Of a stretch of DNA of 33,021 bases, positions 10,787 through 18,885 are shown in pieces; the stretch's first letter is position 1; each line of letters begins with the position of its first letter. The DNA comes from Gemmatimonadota bacterium (GTDB lineage Bacteria; Gemmatimonadota; Gemmatimonadetes; Longimicrobiales; Longimicrobiaceae). Under the pieces are notes generated by a model. That model saw only the letters and a list, made by a program, of their open reading frames with translations. It did not search any database and was not told where the DNA came from. The stretch covers positions 1 to 33,021 of the forward strand of contig JAQBQD010000039.1 of assembly GCA_028287185.1 (NCBI GenBank), written 5' to 3'. A program made the translations under genes and the position numbers.

Positions 10787-11360
10787 CGCGGCTACGGAGG
10801 CTGCGGTGGGAGGCGCGCAAGAGCATGCAGCGGGAAGGTGCTGTGCGCCGCTGATGCGAGGCGTTCGGCCGCGATCCTTCTTCGCGGCGGTGCGCCCCCC
10901 CAACCGCTACACCTCCTTGATCCTGTGGTCGACCTGCTCCCCCGCGGCGTAGATTCGCCACGCCGGCTCATTTCCCCCGAGTCCGACGAATTCGAGTGCC
11001 AGCGGGGCCCGCCCGAGAGCGGACCCCGTCCAGACGTACTGTCAGGAAAGCTGTCACCTGACCGATGCAGGATGCCGAAGATCCAGGGATTGCGCTTGCA
11101 GGTTGCTCAGACCGTCTAGAAAAAGTGCGCGTATTGCCTGGAATTTCCTTCGGTGGCGGGCTGGCGCGATCCCGTAAATACTTCCGTCCGGGGTCTCCCC
11201 GGCCGCTGCGCCAGCCCCGCGAAACCGCCCGCGGGTCTGTCTCCGCACCCTCTTCATACGGGTACGGCGGAACCGCCCCGGCGACGACCCCCGCCAACGG
11301 TCGACTGCCCTCCCCGCTCGACGAAGTACGGTCGACGGACCCCGGGCGCACTCCTCCATG
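10787..11360. other. Intergenic region between hsdR and the small lipoprotein gene
   Basis: This 574-bp region holds no gene I would defend. Two features stand out: the right copy of the 17-bp repeat (11175-11191), and on the minus strand a full-length ribosome binding site, AAGGAGGTG (10918-10910), 6 nt before a TTG. The frame behind that TTG runs antisense into hsdR and reads like a shadow. The region may contain eroded sequence at the right edge of the R-M block. Confidence 0.5.
11175..11191 (+). repeat. Right copy of 17-bp direct repeat flanking the R-M block
   Basis: TAAATACTTCCGTCCGG matches the left copy at 3703-3719 at 16 of 17 bases, in the same orientation, about 390 bp after the hsdR stop. 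No gene on the minus strand begins just downstream, so a promoter role is less obvious for this copy than for the left one. Confidence 0.45.
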
Positions 11361-11795
11361 CTACCGGCAGGCCGTCCCGCGGCCGAGGACGATCGCGGCG
11401 GGGGCGGCGCCGCGCTGCACGCGCACCGTCCTGTCCAGCGGCGCGTACGGCGGCGGTCCCACGACGTGCGCCGCGTACGTTCCCGGCGCCACCGAGTCGA
11501 TGGCGAAGGCGCCCCCCGCGCCGATGTTGCCGGAGGAGAAGCGCGGCGGCGGCGGACCGGCGGGCGTCAGCAGCACGCGGCCCATGGCGATGGCCGCGCC
11601 CGCCGCGTCGTGCACCGTGCCGGTGACGCGCCCGCCGTCCACGCCCCACACCTCGGGCGCGGAGGGCGAGTCCACGGTGCAGGGCAGCGCGCCCACCGCC
11701 TTCACGGGGCGCAGGCCGCCGCACGCGCCCGCGGCGGCGAGCACCACCAGCGGCGCGGCGGAGCGAAGGAAGCGTCTGGGTCTGATCGGAAGCAT
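11361..11795 (-). CDS. Small lipoprotein with a carboxypeptidase-regulatory-like fold
   Basis: This 144-residue predicted outer-membrane or periplasmic lipoprotein starts with a signal peptide (basic RPRRFLRS, then PLVVLAAAGAC, with the lipobox Cys followed by GG). The mature part contains GGRVTGTVHDAAGAAIAMG and GAFAIDSVAPGTYAAHVVG. Together these are the hallmark of a carboxypeptidase-regulatory-like beta-sandwich, a G.V.D..G..I..A.V...G...I..V.PG.Y pattern. Such domains are usually structural or binding modules, and no enzymatic residue is seen. I chose the ATG at 11795 because it begins the signal peptide; a GTG at 11837 would add 14 residues with no signal character. It lies 160 nt after the YeiH gene, beyond a probable terminator, so it is probably its own unit. 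Confidence 0.75.
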   Translation of the reverse strand: MLPIRPRRFLRSAAPLVVLAAAGACGGLRPVKAVGALPCTVDSPSAPEVWGVDGGRVTGTVHDAAGAAIAMGRVLLTPAGPPPPRFSSGNIGAGGAFAIDSVAPGTYAAHVVGPPPYAPLDRTVRVQRGAAPAAIVLGRGTACR

Positions 11796-11892
11796 GGTCG
11801 TCCGTCCGGAAGAATGGTGAAGATGCGGACGCCGCACTCCGGGACCGGGCCGTCCGGCCCGGACGCGGCATCCACAGGGTTGTTAAAGCGAA

Positions 11893-11924
11893 GACGGCGG
11901 CGGGGCAAGGCGCCGGCCGCCGTC
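11893..11924 (-). terminator. Probable terminator of the YeiH-family gene
   Basis: A perfect 9-bp stem (GACGGCGGC with GCCGCCGTC) with a 14-nt loop lies ~30 nt after the stop of the minus-strand exporter gene. On that strand it is followed by TTCGCTTTAAC. The T content is modest for a rho-independent terminator. Confidence 0.5.
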
Positions 11925-11955
11925 GCGTGGCATCCGCGCGGGCGGAGAGGCCCCG

Positions 11956-13023
11956 TCAGGCCGGCACCCAGCGACAGACCGCGGCCAGCGTGATCCCCGC
12001 GACGGCGATCCAGAGGACGAGGCCCTGAACCAGCGGCCGCGCGCCCACGGAGCGCAGCGTGGACCGCGTGAGACCCGCGCCGATCAGGAACAGCGTCAGC
12101 ACCAGCCCCGTGCGCGCGGCGTGCGCCAGCCCGTCCAGCGCGGGTGTCGCTGCGACGGGCAGCAGCGTCCGCGCCAGCGCCGCGACGACGAACAGGCCGA
12201 TGAACCACGGAAGCTTCACGCGCGGCCGCGCTTCGGGGGAGGCCGGCTTCCCGGACCCGATCCCCCTGCCGGCCGAAACCACCGACTGCGCCGCCTCCGC
12301 CGCCTCTGCCGCCTCCGCCGCGTCCCGGCGCCGCGACCAGGCGGAGGCGGCCAGGGTGAGGGGCACGATCCAGAGCGCCCGCGCCAGCTTCAGCACCGTG
12401 GCGCCGGCCAGCGCCCGCGCGCCGTACTGGCTCGCCGCGCCGACGACCGAGCTGGTGTCGTGGATGGCGACGGCGGCCCAGACCGCGAACTGGCCCTGGC
12501 CCAGGTGCAGCGCGCGGCCGATGGCCGGGAACAGGTAGAGCGCCACGCCGTTCAGCACGAACACCGTGGCCAGCGACACGCTCATGGCGTCCGGCCCCGC
12601 GCCGATGGCCGGCCCCACCGCCGCGATGGCGCTGCCGCCGCAGATGCTGGTGCCGGCGGTGATCAGCCACGACGTCTGCCGCTCCACGCGCAGCCACCGG
12701 CCCAGCAGCAGCCCCAGGCTCAGCGCGAGCGCGATGCCCGCCACCGTGTATCCCACGCCGGCCGCGCCCGCCTTCAGCACCGCCGCCAGCGGCATCCCGA
12801 AGCCCAGCCCCACCACGCACGCTTGCAGCAGCGTCCGCGAGGCGCGCGCCGACCGCGCGGGGAATGGGTTCCCCACCGTGAGCGCGAACGCCGCCCCCGC
12901 ACCCAGCGCCAGCGCGGGCGATGCCCACGGCGAGAGCGCCAGCGCCGCCAGCGCCACGAACCCCACGCGCCGCGCCACCTTGGCCGCGGAATAGTGCATC
13001 GGAGAACCCGGCCCGTCCGTCAT
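11956..13023 (-). CDS. YeiH/UPF0324-family putative sulfate exporter
   Basis: This 355-residue multi-pass inner-membrane protein has about ten hydrophobic segments. The family's conserved stretches are present: LLQACVVGLGFGMPL, then GTSICGGSAIAAVGPAIGA (residues ~124-142) and AIHDTSSVVGAASQYG. The family is annotated as UPF0324 or putative sulfate exporters. Transport has been shown for few members, so the substrate is open. A hydrophilic loop near the middle contains a DAAEAAEAAEAAQ run encoded by four 9-bp tandem units (12289-12324). The start at 13023 is the first ATG. An alternative start eight codons later (MHYSAAKVARR) is also plausible, because no strong ribosome site separates them. 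No LysR-type regulator gene lies beside it, unlike the E. coli yeiE-yeiH pair. Confidence 0.9.
   Translation of the reverse strand: MTDGPGSPMHYSAAKVARRVGFVALAALALSPWASPALALGAGAAFALTVGNPFPARSARASRTLLQACVVGLGFGMPLAAVLKAGAAGVGYTVAGIALALSLGLLLGRWLRVERQTSWLITAGTSICGGSAIAAVGPAIGAGPDAMSVSLATVFVLNGVALYLFPAIGRALHLGQGQFAVWAAVAIHDTSSVVGAASQYGARALAGATVLKLARALWIVPLTLAASAWSRRRDAAEAAEAAEAAQSVVSAGRGIGSGKPASPEARPRVKLPWFIGLFVVAALARTLLPVAATPALDGLAHAARTGLVLTLFLIGAGLTRSTLRSVGARPLVQGLVLWIAVAGITLAAVCRWVPA
12289..12324 (-). repeat. Four 9-bp tandem units encoding Glu-Ala-Ala repeats
   Basis: Units of CGCCGCCTC or close variants repeat four times without gaps inside the YeiH-family gene. They add Glu-Ala-Ala triplets to a cytoplasmic or periplasmic loop. 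Slippage would change length by three residues and keep the frame. Confidence 0.8.
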
Positions 13024-13252
13024 CTACCCCGCCATTCCGGTTTGCCTGGACGCGTGCACCCCCGTCGCACGCCACACCCGCTCCCGCGCCCTGCCGATCT
13101 TCCACCCCGCCGCCCGCCGCCCCCGCCGAGCCCGCGACGGCGGCCTTTTCTCCTGCGGCAGCCCCGGGTGCCCAAACCCGCGGGCGAAACCTGTGCAGCT
13201 CCGAGGCTTCGTCCTCTGATCCGAATCCCCTCGATCCACCGAAAGCCGTCAG

Positions 13253-14611
13253 TCACCGCGGCGCAGGCGGACCCGGCACGGGCGCGATCACCGGAGCCGG
13301 TGCCGGCGGCTGCGCGCTCGCCGCGGCGCGCCGGGCCTCCCAGTCCACCAGCGGCGCGTCGAGCACGGCGCTCATCACCGCGTCGGCGACGGCGCGGCGC
13401 AGGGCGACGTGCTTCTCGTTGGCGCTGGTGGGGTCCACGCGGTTGGTGAGGAGTACCACGAAGATACCGCGCTCGGGGTCGATCCACACCGACGTGCCCG
13501 TGTATCCCGTGTGCCCGAAGCTGCGCGGCCCGAAGTAGCGGCCGGCGCTGCTCTGGCCCGACGGCGTGTCCCACCCGATGGCTCGGCTCGATCCGCCCGT
13601 CTGCGGCGCCGTCCAGCGCGCCACCGTCTCGCCGCGCAGGATGCGGGCGGTGCCGTAGCTGCCGCCGTTCAGCAGCATCTGCGCGAACACCGCCATGTCG
13701 CGCGCGCTGCTGAACAGGCCCGCGTGCCCCGCGACCCCGCCCATGGCGTACGCGTTGGGATCGTGCACGCTGCCCCAGATCAGCCCGCCGCGGGCGGAGT
13801 CGCGCTCGGTGGCGGCGATGCGGGGCAGCAGCGCGGGATCGGGGTTGTAGCGCGTGTCCCGCATCCCCAGCGGCCCGAATACGCGGCGCTCCGTGAAGGC
13901 ATCCAGCGACTCGCCCGTCACGCGCTCCACGACGAGCTGCACCAGCACCAGGTCCCAATCGCTGTAGATGGTCTTCGTTCCCGGCGCGTAGGCCAGGGGG
14001 CGCAGGTTGATCTGCGCCAGGTACTGCTCGCGGCCGCGGAAGGTGCGATGGAGCGAGGCACCCGCCTCCAGCCCGCCGCGGTGCTCCAGGATCATGCGGA
14101 CGGTGATGCCGGCCTTGGCGCTGTCGCTGAACTCCGGCAGGTAGTCGCGCACGGGGCGGTCCAGGTCCAGCCGCCCCTCCTCCTCCAGGATCGCCGCCGC
14201 CGTGGTGGTCGCCACCACCTTGCTCACGGACGCCATGTCGAAGAGCGTGGAGTCCGTCACCGCGGGGGATCCCGGAGCCCAATCCACCGTGCCGTGCCCC
14301 TTCAGGTACAGCAGCCGCCCCCAACGCCCCACGGCGATCGCCACCGCCGGCGCCGCACGGTCTGCCACCGCCGCCTCGGCCAGCGAGTCCAGCCGCGCCG
14401 TGAGCCCGTCGTCCATCCCCACCTCGCGCGGCCGCGCACCGACCAGCGTCGGCACCGCCCGCATCGGCACCGGCATCGGCCGCGGTGCAGGCGCGGGAGG
14501 CGGCGCCGGGGGCTGCACACATCCAGCGAGCACGAGCGCGAGCGACGCCGCGAACGCGAATCGACGGCGTCGGCCACCTCCGCCGATCCGCGCCCCCCGA
14601 CAGGTTTCCAT
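13253..14611 (-). CDS. Serine hydrolase lipoprotein of the beta-lactamase/penicillin-binding-protein family
   Basis: This 452-residue predicted lipoprotein has a basic N-terminus, a hydrophobic stretch and a lipobox LAGC at Cys31, then a Pro/Ala-rich linker to ~residue 55. The catalytic domain carries S128-V-S-K131 (the SxxK nucleophile motif), Y217-S-D219 in the YxN position and a C-terminal GHTGYTG in the KTG/HTG position. This pattern fits PF00144 (class C beta-lactamase, DD-peptidase, esterase). GGVAGHAGLFSSARDMA is also typical. A Pro/Ala-rich tail ends the protein. It lies 131 nt downstream of a GH3 lipoprotein gene on the same strand. In Bacteroidota the same two modules occur as one fused protein, which suggests joint action on cell-wall fragments. 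The substrate (D-Ala peptide, ester or other) is not known. Confidence 0.88.
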   Translation of the reverse strand: METCRGARIGGGGRRRRFAFAASLALVLAGCVQPPAPPPAPAPRPMPVPMRAVPTLVGARPREVGMDDGLTARLDSLAEAAVADRAAPAVAIAVGRWGRLLYLKGHGTVDWAPGSPAVTDSTLFDMASVSKVVATTTAAAILEEEGRLDLDRPVRDYLPEFSDSAKAGITVRMILEHRGGLEAGASLHRTFRGREQYLAQINLRPLAYAPGTKTIYSDWDLVLVQLVVERVTGESLDAFTERRVFGPLGMRDTRYNPDPALLPRIAATERDSARGGLIWGSVHDPNAYAMGGVAGHAGLFSSARDMAVFAQMLLNGGSYGTARILRGETVARWTAPQTGGSSRAIGWDTPSGQSSAGRYFGPRSFGHTGYTGTSVWIDPERGIFVVLLTNRVDPTSANEKHVALRRAVADAVMSAVLDAPLVDWEARRAAASAQPPAPAPVIAPVPGPPAPR

Positions 14612-14742
14612 CGACCGAGGCGTTGCGGTGAGCACACCGGATCGAGAGCCGGCGAGACTGGACCAAGAACCGGCTATCAGCAGATTAGGCGGTTTAGAGG
14701 AGTCGATTTGAAGCCTTGGACCGCGGGCGGATGGCGTACGCG

Positions 14743-16569
14743 TCATTGGGTGACGGCTCCGGGTGCGGGTCGGGCGATGCCCCAGCCGACGGGCCAGCGC
14801 GGGGGCAGCGAGACGGGCAGCTTTCCTCCGATGGCGATGCGCCCCAGCAGGGCCCGCGCCGCGGCCTGCTGGCAGACGGCGCAAGAGCCCCACGCCAGCA
14901 GGTAGCCGGGCACGGAGGGAAAGGCGGCGATCAGGTACGGGCTGCCGAACGACACCGCCACCACCGGCTTGCCGGCGCGCGAAAGCCCTTCCACGAAGTC
15001 AGTGAACCCGCCGTCCGCATCGACCGATCCGCGGTACTCGCGCGGGGTGACGTAGGCGGAGACGAGCACCACGTCCGCCGCCGCCGCCCGCGTCCCCAGC
15101 GCCGCGTACTCGGCCGCCGTCGTGCGCGCGTCCACCCGCGCCGCGTCCACCGTGCGGCCGCCCGCCGCCAGCGCCGCGTCGAACGCCCCGCCCGGCGCGC
15201 GGCTGCCCGCGTCCGCGTAGGTGACGGAGAGCACGCGGAGGGCCGCCGCCGGCAGGGGGACGAGCGAGCGGTCGTCGCGCACCAGGGTGACGGAGCGGTC
15301 GGCGACCTCGCGGGCCAGCGCCCGGTGCTCCGCGCCGCCGACCAGCGCGGGCAGCGCCTTGGCATCCACCCGCGCACCGCGCGACAGCCCCACGCGCTGC
15401 TTCGCCTCCAGGATCCGCCGCACGGACGCGTCGATGCGCGCCTCCGTCAGCCGGCCGGCCTGGACGGCCGCCACCACCGCGTCGATGGCCGCGCGCGGGT
15501 GCGGGGGCTGGAGGAGGATGTCCGCGCCGGCCTCCACCGCGCGCACGGCGGCCTCGGCCTCGGAGTAGCGCCGCGTCAGCCCGCCCATGTTCATGGCGTC
15601 CGTGAACACCAGGCCGCGGAAGCCCAGCTGGCCCCGCAGCACGTCGGTGGAGAAGCGGCGCGACATGGACGCGGGCACCCCGTCCGCCTCCATCGCCGGC
15701 ACGGAGATGTGGCCCACGAGCACGGCGTCCAGCCCGGCGGCGATGGCGGCGCGAAAGGGCCGCAGCTCCACCGAGTCCAGCCGCGCGCTGTCCGCCGAGA
15801 TCGTGGGCAGGTCGATGTGCGAGTCCGTGCGTGTGTCGCCGTGCCCGGGAAAGTGCTTGCCGGTGGAAAGCAGCCCGCCCGCGTGCACCCCGCGCACGTA
15901 CGCCGCCGCCAGCCGCCCCACGTCGTCCGCCCGCTCGCCGAACGAGCGCACGTTGATGATGGGATTCGACGGGTTGGAGTTGACGTCCAGCACGGGGGAG
16001 AGCGTGAGCCCCAACCCCACGGCGCGCCCCTCGCTGCCGATCACCCGCCCCACCTGGAAGGCCAGCGTGTCCGACCCCGCGGCCGCCAGCCCCATCACCG
16101 GCGGAAAGCTGGTGCCACCCTCTTCGCGCATGGCCGCCGGCAGCGATGCGTCCGAGACCAGGCGCATCCCCGGCCCGCTTTCCAGGTCGGTGGCGACGAG
16201 GAGGGGGACGCGGGCGCGCCGCTGCAGCGCGTTCAGCTTGGCCGCGTAGCCTGTGGGCGTGCCGGTGGAGACGATGATGCCGCCCACCTCATCCGCGGAC
16301 ACCCAGGTGGAGACGCGCTCGAACGGCTCCGTGCCCTCTGCCACGTCGTCGCCGGGCGTCCACGGCATCATCATCTGCGCCACCTTCTGGCGCAGCGACA
16401 GGGACGCCAGCGTGTGCTGCACCCAGCGCGCCTCGGCCGGCGCGGGCGGCTGCGCGGAGGGCGGCGAGACCGGGCCGGGGGGCAGCGTCGCGGGCTCGGG
16501 AAGCGGGCGTGCGCCGGGGCCGGAGCAGGCGCAGAGGAGCAAACAGATGGCGGAGAACTTGCGTGGCAT
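14743..16569 (-). CDS. GH3 beta-N-acetylglucosaminidase lipoprotein (NagZ-like)
   Basis: This 608-residue predicted lipoprotein (signal ending LLCAC, Cys15, then a Pro-rich linker) has a GH3 TIM-barrel from ~residue 50 to 400. The motif KHFPGHGDTRTDSH (238-251) contains the Asp/His dyad of the NagZ subgroup. The nucleophile is Asp324 in VFTDAMNM. These mark beta-N-acetylglucosaminidases that release GlcNAc from peptidoglycan fragments. A second alpha/beta domain (~410-608) ends in GGKLPVSLPP. The export signal implies action in the periplasm or outer membrane, unlike the cytoplasmic E. coli NagZ. The start at 16569 is the ATG that begins the signal peptide; the open frame upstream is shadow. 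It probably leads an operon with the serine hydrolase. The sugar could then feed the kinase and NagB/PIG-L proteins encoded at 670-3605. Confidence 0.92.
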   Translation of the reverse strand: MPRKFSAICLLLCACSGPGARPLPEPATLPPGPVSPPSAQPPAPAEARWVQHTLASLSLRQKVAQMMMPWTPGDDVAEGTEPFERVSTWVSADEVGGIIVSTGTPTGYAAKLNALQRRARVPLLVATDLESGPGMRLVSDASLPAAMREEGGTSFPPVMGLAAAGSDTLAFQVGRVIGSEGRAVGLGLTLSPVLDVNSNPSNPIINVRSFGERADDVGRLAAAYVRGVHAGGLLSTGKHFPGHGDTRTDSHIDLPTISADSARLDSVELRPFRAAIAAGLDAVLVGHISVPAMEADGVPASMSRRFSTDVLRGQLGFRGLVFTDAMNMGGLTRRYSEAEAAVRAVEAGADILLQPPHPRAAIDAVVAAVQAGRLTEARIDASVRRILEAKQRVGLSRGARVDAKALPALVGGAEHRALAREVADRSVTLVRDDRSLVPLPAAALRVLSVTYADAGSRAPGGAFDAALAAGGRTVDAARVDARTTAAEYAALGTRAAAADVVLVSAYVTPREYRGSVDADGGFTDFVEGLSRAGKPVVAVSFGSPYLIAAFPSVPGYLLAWGSCAVCQQAAARALLGRIAIGGKLPVSLPPRWPVGWGIARPAPGAVTQ

Positions 16570-16761
16570 CGACACCGGCGTCGGGGGTGGAAACGGCGGC
16601 CCAACGTAGACCTGCGCCGGGGCGAGCGTCAACCGGCGGCGGGTCTCGGGCGGGCTGGGCGCCGCGCGGCGCGCTGTCAGAAAGCCCGCTCCGGCGCCGT
16701 TCCACCGGTTGCGCACCCGCGCGCCCCGCCCGCCGCCGCCCACGCCGTTCCCCGCGCCGCG

Positions 16762-17811
16762 ATGACGTCCTTCCCCCGCCTCACCCTGCTCCTGGCCCTC
16801 GCCGCGGCGGCCGCGTGCGGCACTTCCGCGCAAGCGGCGCCTCGCCAGGGCGGCGTGGAGGTGGTGACGGCGACCGTCGACCTCACCCCGCCACCATCGT
16901 CCGCAGCGGCCCCGGTTCTTTCCTCAGAACCGCTGCCCCCGGTGTCGGCGAAGCGCGGTTCCCTGCCGAACGGCGGCGATGTGCGTGCGTCCCGCTCGAC
17001 GTTCCGCCAGACGACACCGGCCGGTCCGCCCGTGGTTTCGGCGGCGGCCGACGACTCCGCCGCGCCCACCGCGCCGACCGGGGATGGTACCGTTCTGGTG
17101 CGGACGGGCACCGCGGCGGTGCAGGTGAGCGCGCTGGGGCCGGCGCTGGCGGGGGTGCGCGCGCTGGCCGGACGCTTCGGCGGATACGTGTCGGCGTCCA
17201 GCATCCTGAGCGGGGGCGAGCAGCCGCCCGAGGCGTCGCTGGAGGTGCGGGTGCCGGCGGCGAGGTGGGACGACGCGGTGGCCGCGCTGGCGCCGCTGGG
17301 AAAGGTGGAGACGGTGAACGCGCAGGCGGCCGACGACGCCGGAGAGCGGGTGGACGCGCGCGCACGCCTGGCGAACGCCCGCCGCCTGGAGGCGCGCCTG
17401 GTGCGCCTGCTGGACGACCGCGCGGGCAGCCTGGCCGACGTGCTGGAGGTGGAGCGCGAGCTGGCCCGCGCGCGGGGCGACGTTGAGCGCTACGACGCCC
17501 GTCTGCGCCTGCTGTCCGGACGCCAGGCCATGAGCACGCTCACCCTGCAGCTCCACGAGCCGCGGCCCGTGGCGGCGGACGGCATCGGCGACCGCGTGGT
17601 GCGCCGCGGGCTGGGCGACGCGTGGAGCAACTTCCTGGACTTCAGCGAGGGGCTGATCGCCGCGCTGGGCTTCGTCGTCCCGGTGGCCGTGCTCGCCACG
17701 GGTGGATGGTGGGTGGCGCGCCGCTTCTGGCACTCGCGCCCGGAGTCCGCCGGCCCCACGCGCCTCGCCATCCGCCGCCGGCCCCGCAAGCCGAACCTGA
17801 AGGTGGAGTAG
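16762..17811 (+). CDS. DUF4349-type membrane lipoprotein
   Basis: This 349-residue protein has a lipobox at Cys19 (LLLALAAAAAC). A long disordered Pro/Ser/Ala region runs to ~110. A domain beginning GDGTVLVRTGTAAVQVSAL then includes GGYVSASSI and LEVRVPAARWDDAVAAL. A helical hairpin rich in Arg and Glu follows (ERVDARARLANARRLEARLVRLL, then VLEVERELARARGDVERYDARLRLL). A single transmembrane segment lies near the C-terminus (LIAALGFVVPVAVLATGGWW) before a basic tail. This order is typical of DUF4349. Its function is not established, although some members sit with envelope-stress genes. It is transcribed divergently from the GH3 gene across ~190 bp and convergently with the next gene, with a strong shared hairpin between them. 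Confidence 0.85.
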   Translation: MTSFPRLTLLLALAAAAACGTSAQAAPRQGGVEVVTATVDLTPPPSSAAAPVLSSEPLPPVSAKRGSLPNGGDVRASRSTFRQTTPAGPPVVSAAADDSAAPTAPTGDGTVLVRTGTAAVQVSALGPALAGVRALAGRFGGYVSASSILSGGEQPPEASLEVRVPAARWDDAVAALAPLGKVETVNAQAADDAGERVDARARLANARRLEARLVRLLDDRAGSLADVLEVERELARARGDVERYDARLRLLSGRQAMSTLTLQLHEPRPVAADGIGDRVVRRGLGDAWSNFLDFSEGLIAALGFVVPVAVLATGGWWVARRFWHSRPESAGPTRLAIRRRPRKPNLKVE

Positions 17812-17918
17812 CGGGCCGCCTCCTTCGATCAGTTCGACCGGGGCTTCTGCCGCGTCTCTCCGGCGATCCTTCGGAGCCGCATCCATCCACAGGACCAGCG
17901 TCGTTCCGTCGGCAGCCG

Positions 17919-17959
17919 CGGAAGCGGCCCGGCGGAGATTCCCGCCGGGCCGCTTCCGC
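17919..17959. terminator. Strong bidirectional hairpin between convergent genes
   Basis: GCGGAAGCGGCCCGGCGG pairs perfectly over 18 bp with its complement across a loop of about five bases. It lies between the DUF4349 gene (+) and the glycine-zipper gene (-), 108 and 45 nt from their stops. There is no T-tract on either side, so it probably ends transcription on both strands with help, or stabilises the 3' ends. Confidence 0.7.
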
Positions 17960-18004
17960 CTTCCATCGACCGACCCGCCCGGTCCCCCGTGGCGCGATCA
18001 AACG

Positions 18005-18577
18005 TCAGCGCGTGGCGATCGACAGGCCGAGCGCCATCCCGCGTCCGGCGCGAGGCATCGCGCGGCCGCCGAGTGCGGCGCCCGTCCCCGACGCCGGCGC
18101 GGCGACCGTACGCCACCGCTCGCTCGGAAACGAGTGTCCCAGGATCGCGCCGGCCGCTCCGCCCACCACGGCGCCGAGCGCGAACCCCAGCGCGTTCGCC
18201 TGCGCGTCGACGAGCGCGCACCCGCAGCTTCCGGCGCGCGCGGAGACCAGCCCGATCCCGCCGCCGGCAACCACGCCGACAAGCGCACCGAGCACCGTGT
18301 GGCGCCTGGGCTCCGCGCTCACCTCCAGCCGCGTCACGTCGCGCGCCGCCACCGCGAAGTGCTTGGGCGCGTCCTGGTCCGCGTCGGGCCGCAGCACCAC
18401 CGAGTCCGCATCCACGCGCACCAGCCGCCCCGCCACCCGCGCGGGCGACGCGGAAGTCGCGGTGACGCGGACGCGGTCGCCCGGGCGGGGCGGGTCCGCC
18501 TGCGCGCGGGCGGCGGCAGGAACGGCCGTCAGCAGGAACAGCAGCGCCGCGATTCGGCACGGAATACCGTGGGGCAT
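18005..18577 (-). CDS. Secreted protein with beta-rich domain and glycine-zipper membrane segment
   Basis: This 190-residue protein has a signal peptide (IAALLFLLTAVPAAARAQA). A small beta-rich domain follows (RPGDRVRVTA, VAGRLVRVDADSVVLRP, then VAARDVTRLEVS), which resembles an SH3-like barrel. The C-terminal half has two Gly/Ala-rich hydrophobic segments of glycine-zipper type (VLGALVGVVAGGGIGLV and FALGAVVGGAAGAILG). These usually insert in or associate with membranes. I do not recognise a named family. It may be an envelope-associated structural protein. The start at 18577 begins the signal peptide. A 9-bp x 6 tandem repeat lies ~130-183 nt upstream and could affect its expression. Confidence 0.7.
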   Translation of the reverse strand: MPHGIPCRIAALLFLLTAVPAAARAQADPPRPGDRVRVTATSASPARVAGRLVRVDADSVVLRPDADQDAPKHFAVAARDVTRLEVSAEPRRHTVLGALVGVVAGGGIGLVSARAGSCGCALVDAQANALGFALGAVVGGAAGAILGHSFPSERWRTVAAPASGTGAALGGRAMPRAGRGMALGLSIATR

Positions 18578-18885
18578 GTGCGCTCGGGATTCGGGTGGAT
18601 GGGATGCGCATCGCCGGACTGCCCGCGCGGCGGCCAAGGCACGATGTCGGAAACATGTGTCGTAGGTCAACGGAGTTGACGACGTAACTCCACGATGCAC
18701 GTCGCGCCGAATCGACCGAATCGACCGAATCGACCGAATCGACCGAATCGACCGAATCGACCGCGTCGTCTGATCGCATCCACTTTCCCCGCGGTCGGAC
18801 TTCTCCGCTCGGAACCGGATGACGGTCGCGGCACGAATCCGCTCCATCGACCCGCCGACGGGCCGTTCGATCCTCGGATGCGGCG
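18578..18885. other. Intergenic region with 9-bp tandem repeats
   Basis: This 308-bp region lies between two minus-strand genes and holds the promoter of the glycine-zipper gene. Its main content is a perfect 9-bp x 6 repeat. No reading frame or RNA gene is convincing; frames across the repeat only give monotonous tripeptide strings. Confidence 0.55.
18707..18760. repeat. Perfect tandem repeat, 9 bp x 6
   Basis: CCGAATCGA occurs six times head to tail without error over 54 bp, in non-coding DNA. Perfect short arrays mutate by slippage, so copy number probably differs between strains. The array lies 130-183 nt upstream of the glycine-zipper gene start. Confidence 0.97.

Noticed and set aside
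10457..10903. Antisense reading frame into the hsdR 3' end behind the perfect ribosome site
   Set aside because: The translated sequence has shadow composition and no domain, and most of it is complementary to conserved hsdR. Only the ribosome site itself is reported, as a low-interest finding.
11702..13105. 467-codon minus-strand frame overlapping the YeiH-family gene
   Set aside because: The +1 frame of a real membrane protein gene; Arg/Gly/Ala-rich without hydrophobic segments.
18707..18760. CRISPR array
   Set aside because: Units are 9 bp and contiguous, with no spacers and no cas genes nearby.
18663..18830. Protein-coding reading of the 9-bp repeat (monotonous tripeptides on either strand)
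   Set aside because: Any 9-bp perfect array gives open tripeptide repeats. No start with a ribosome site or flanking domain supports translation.
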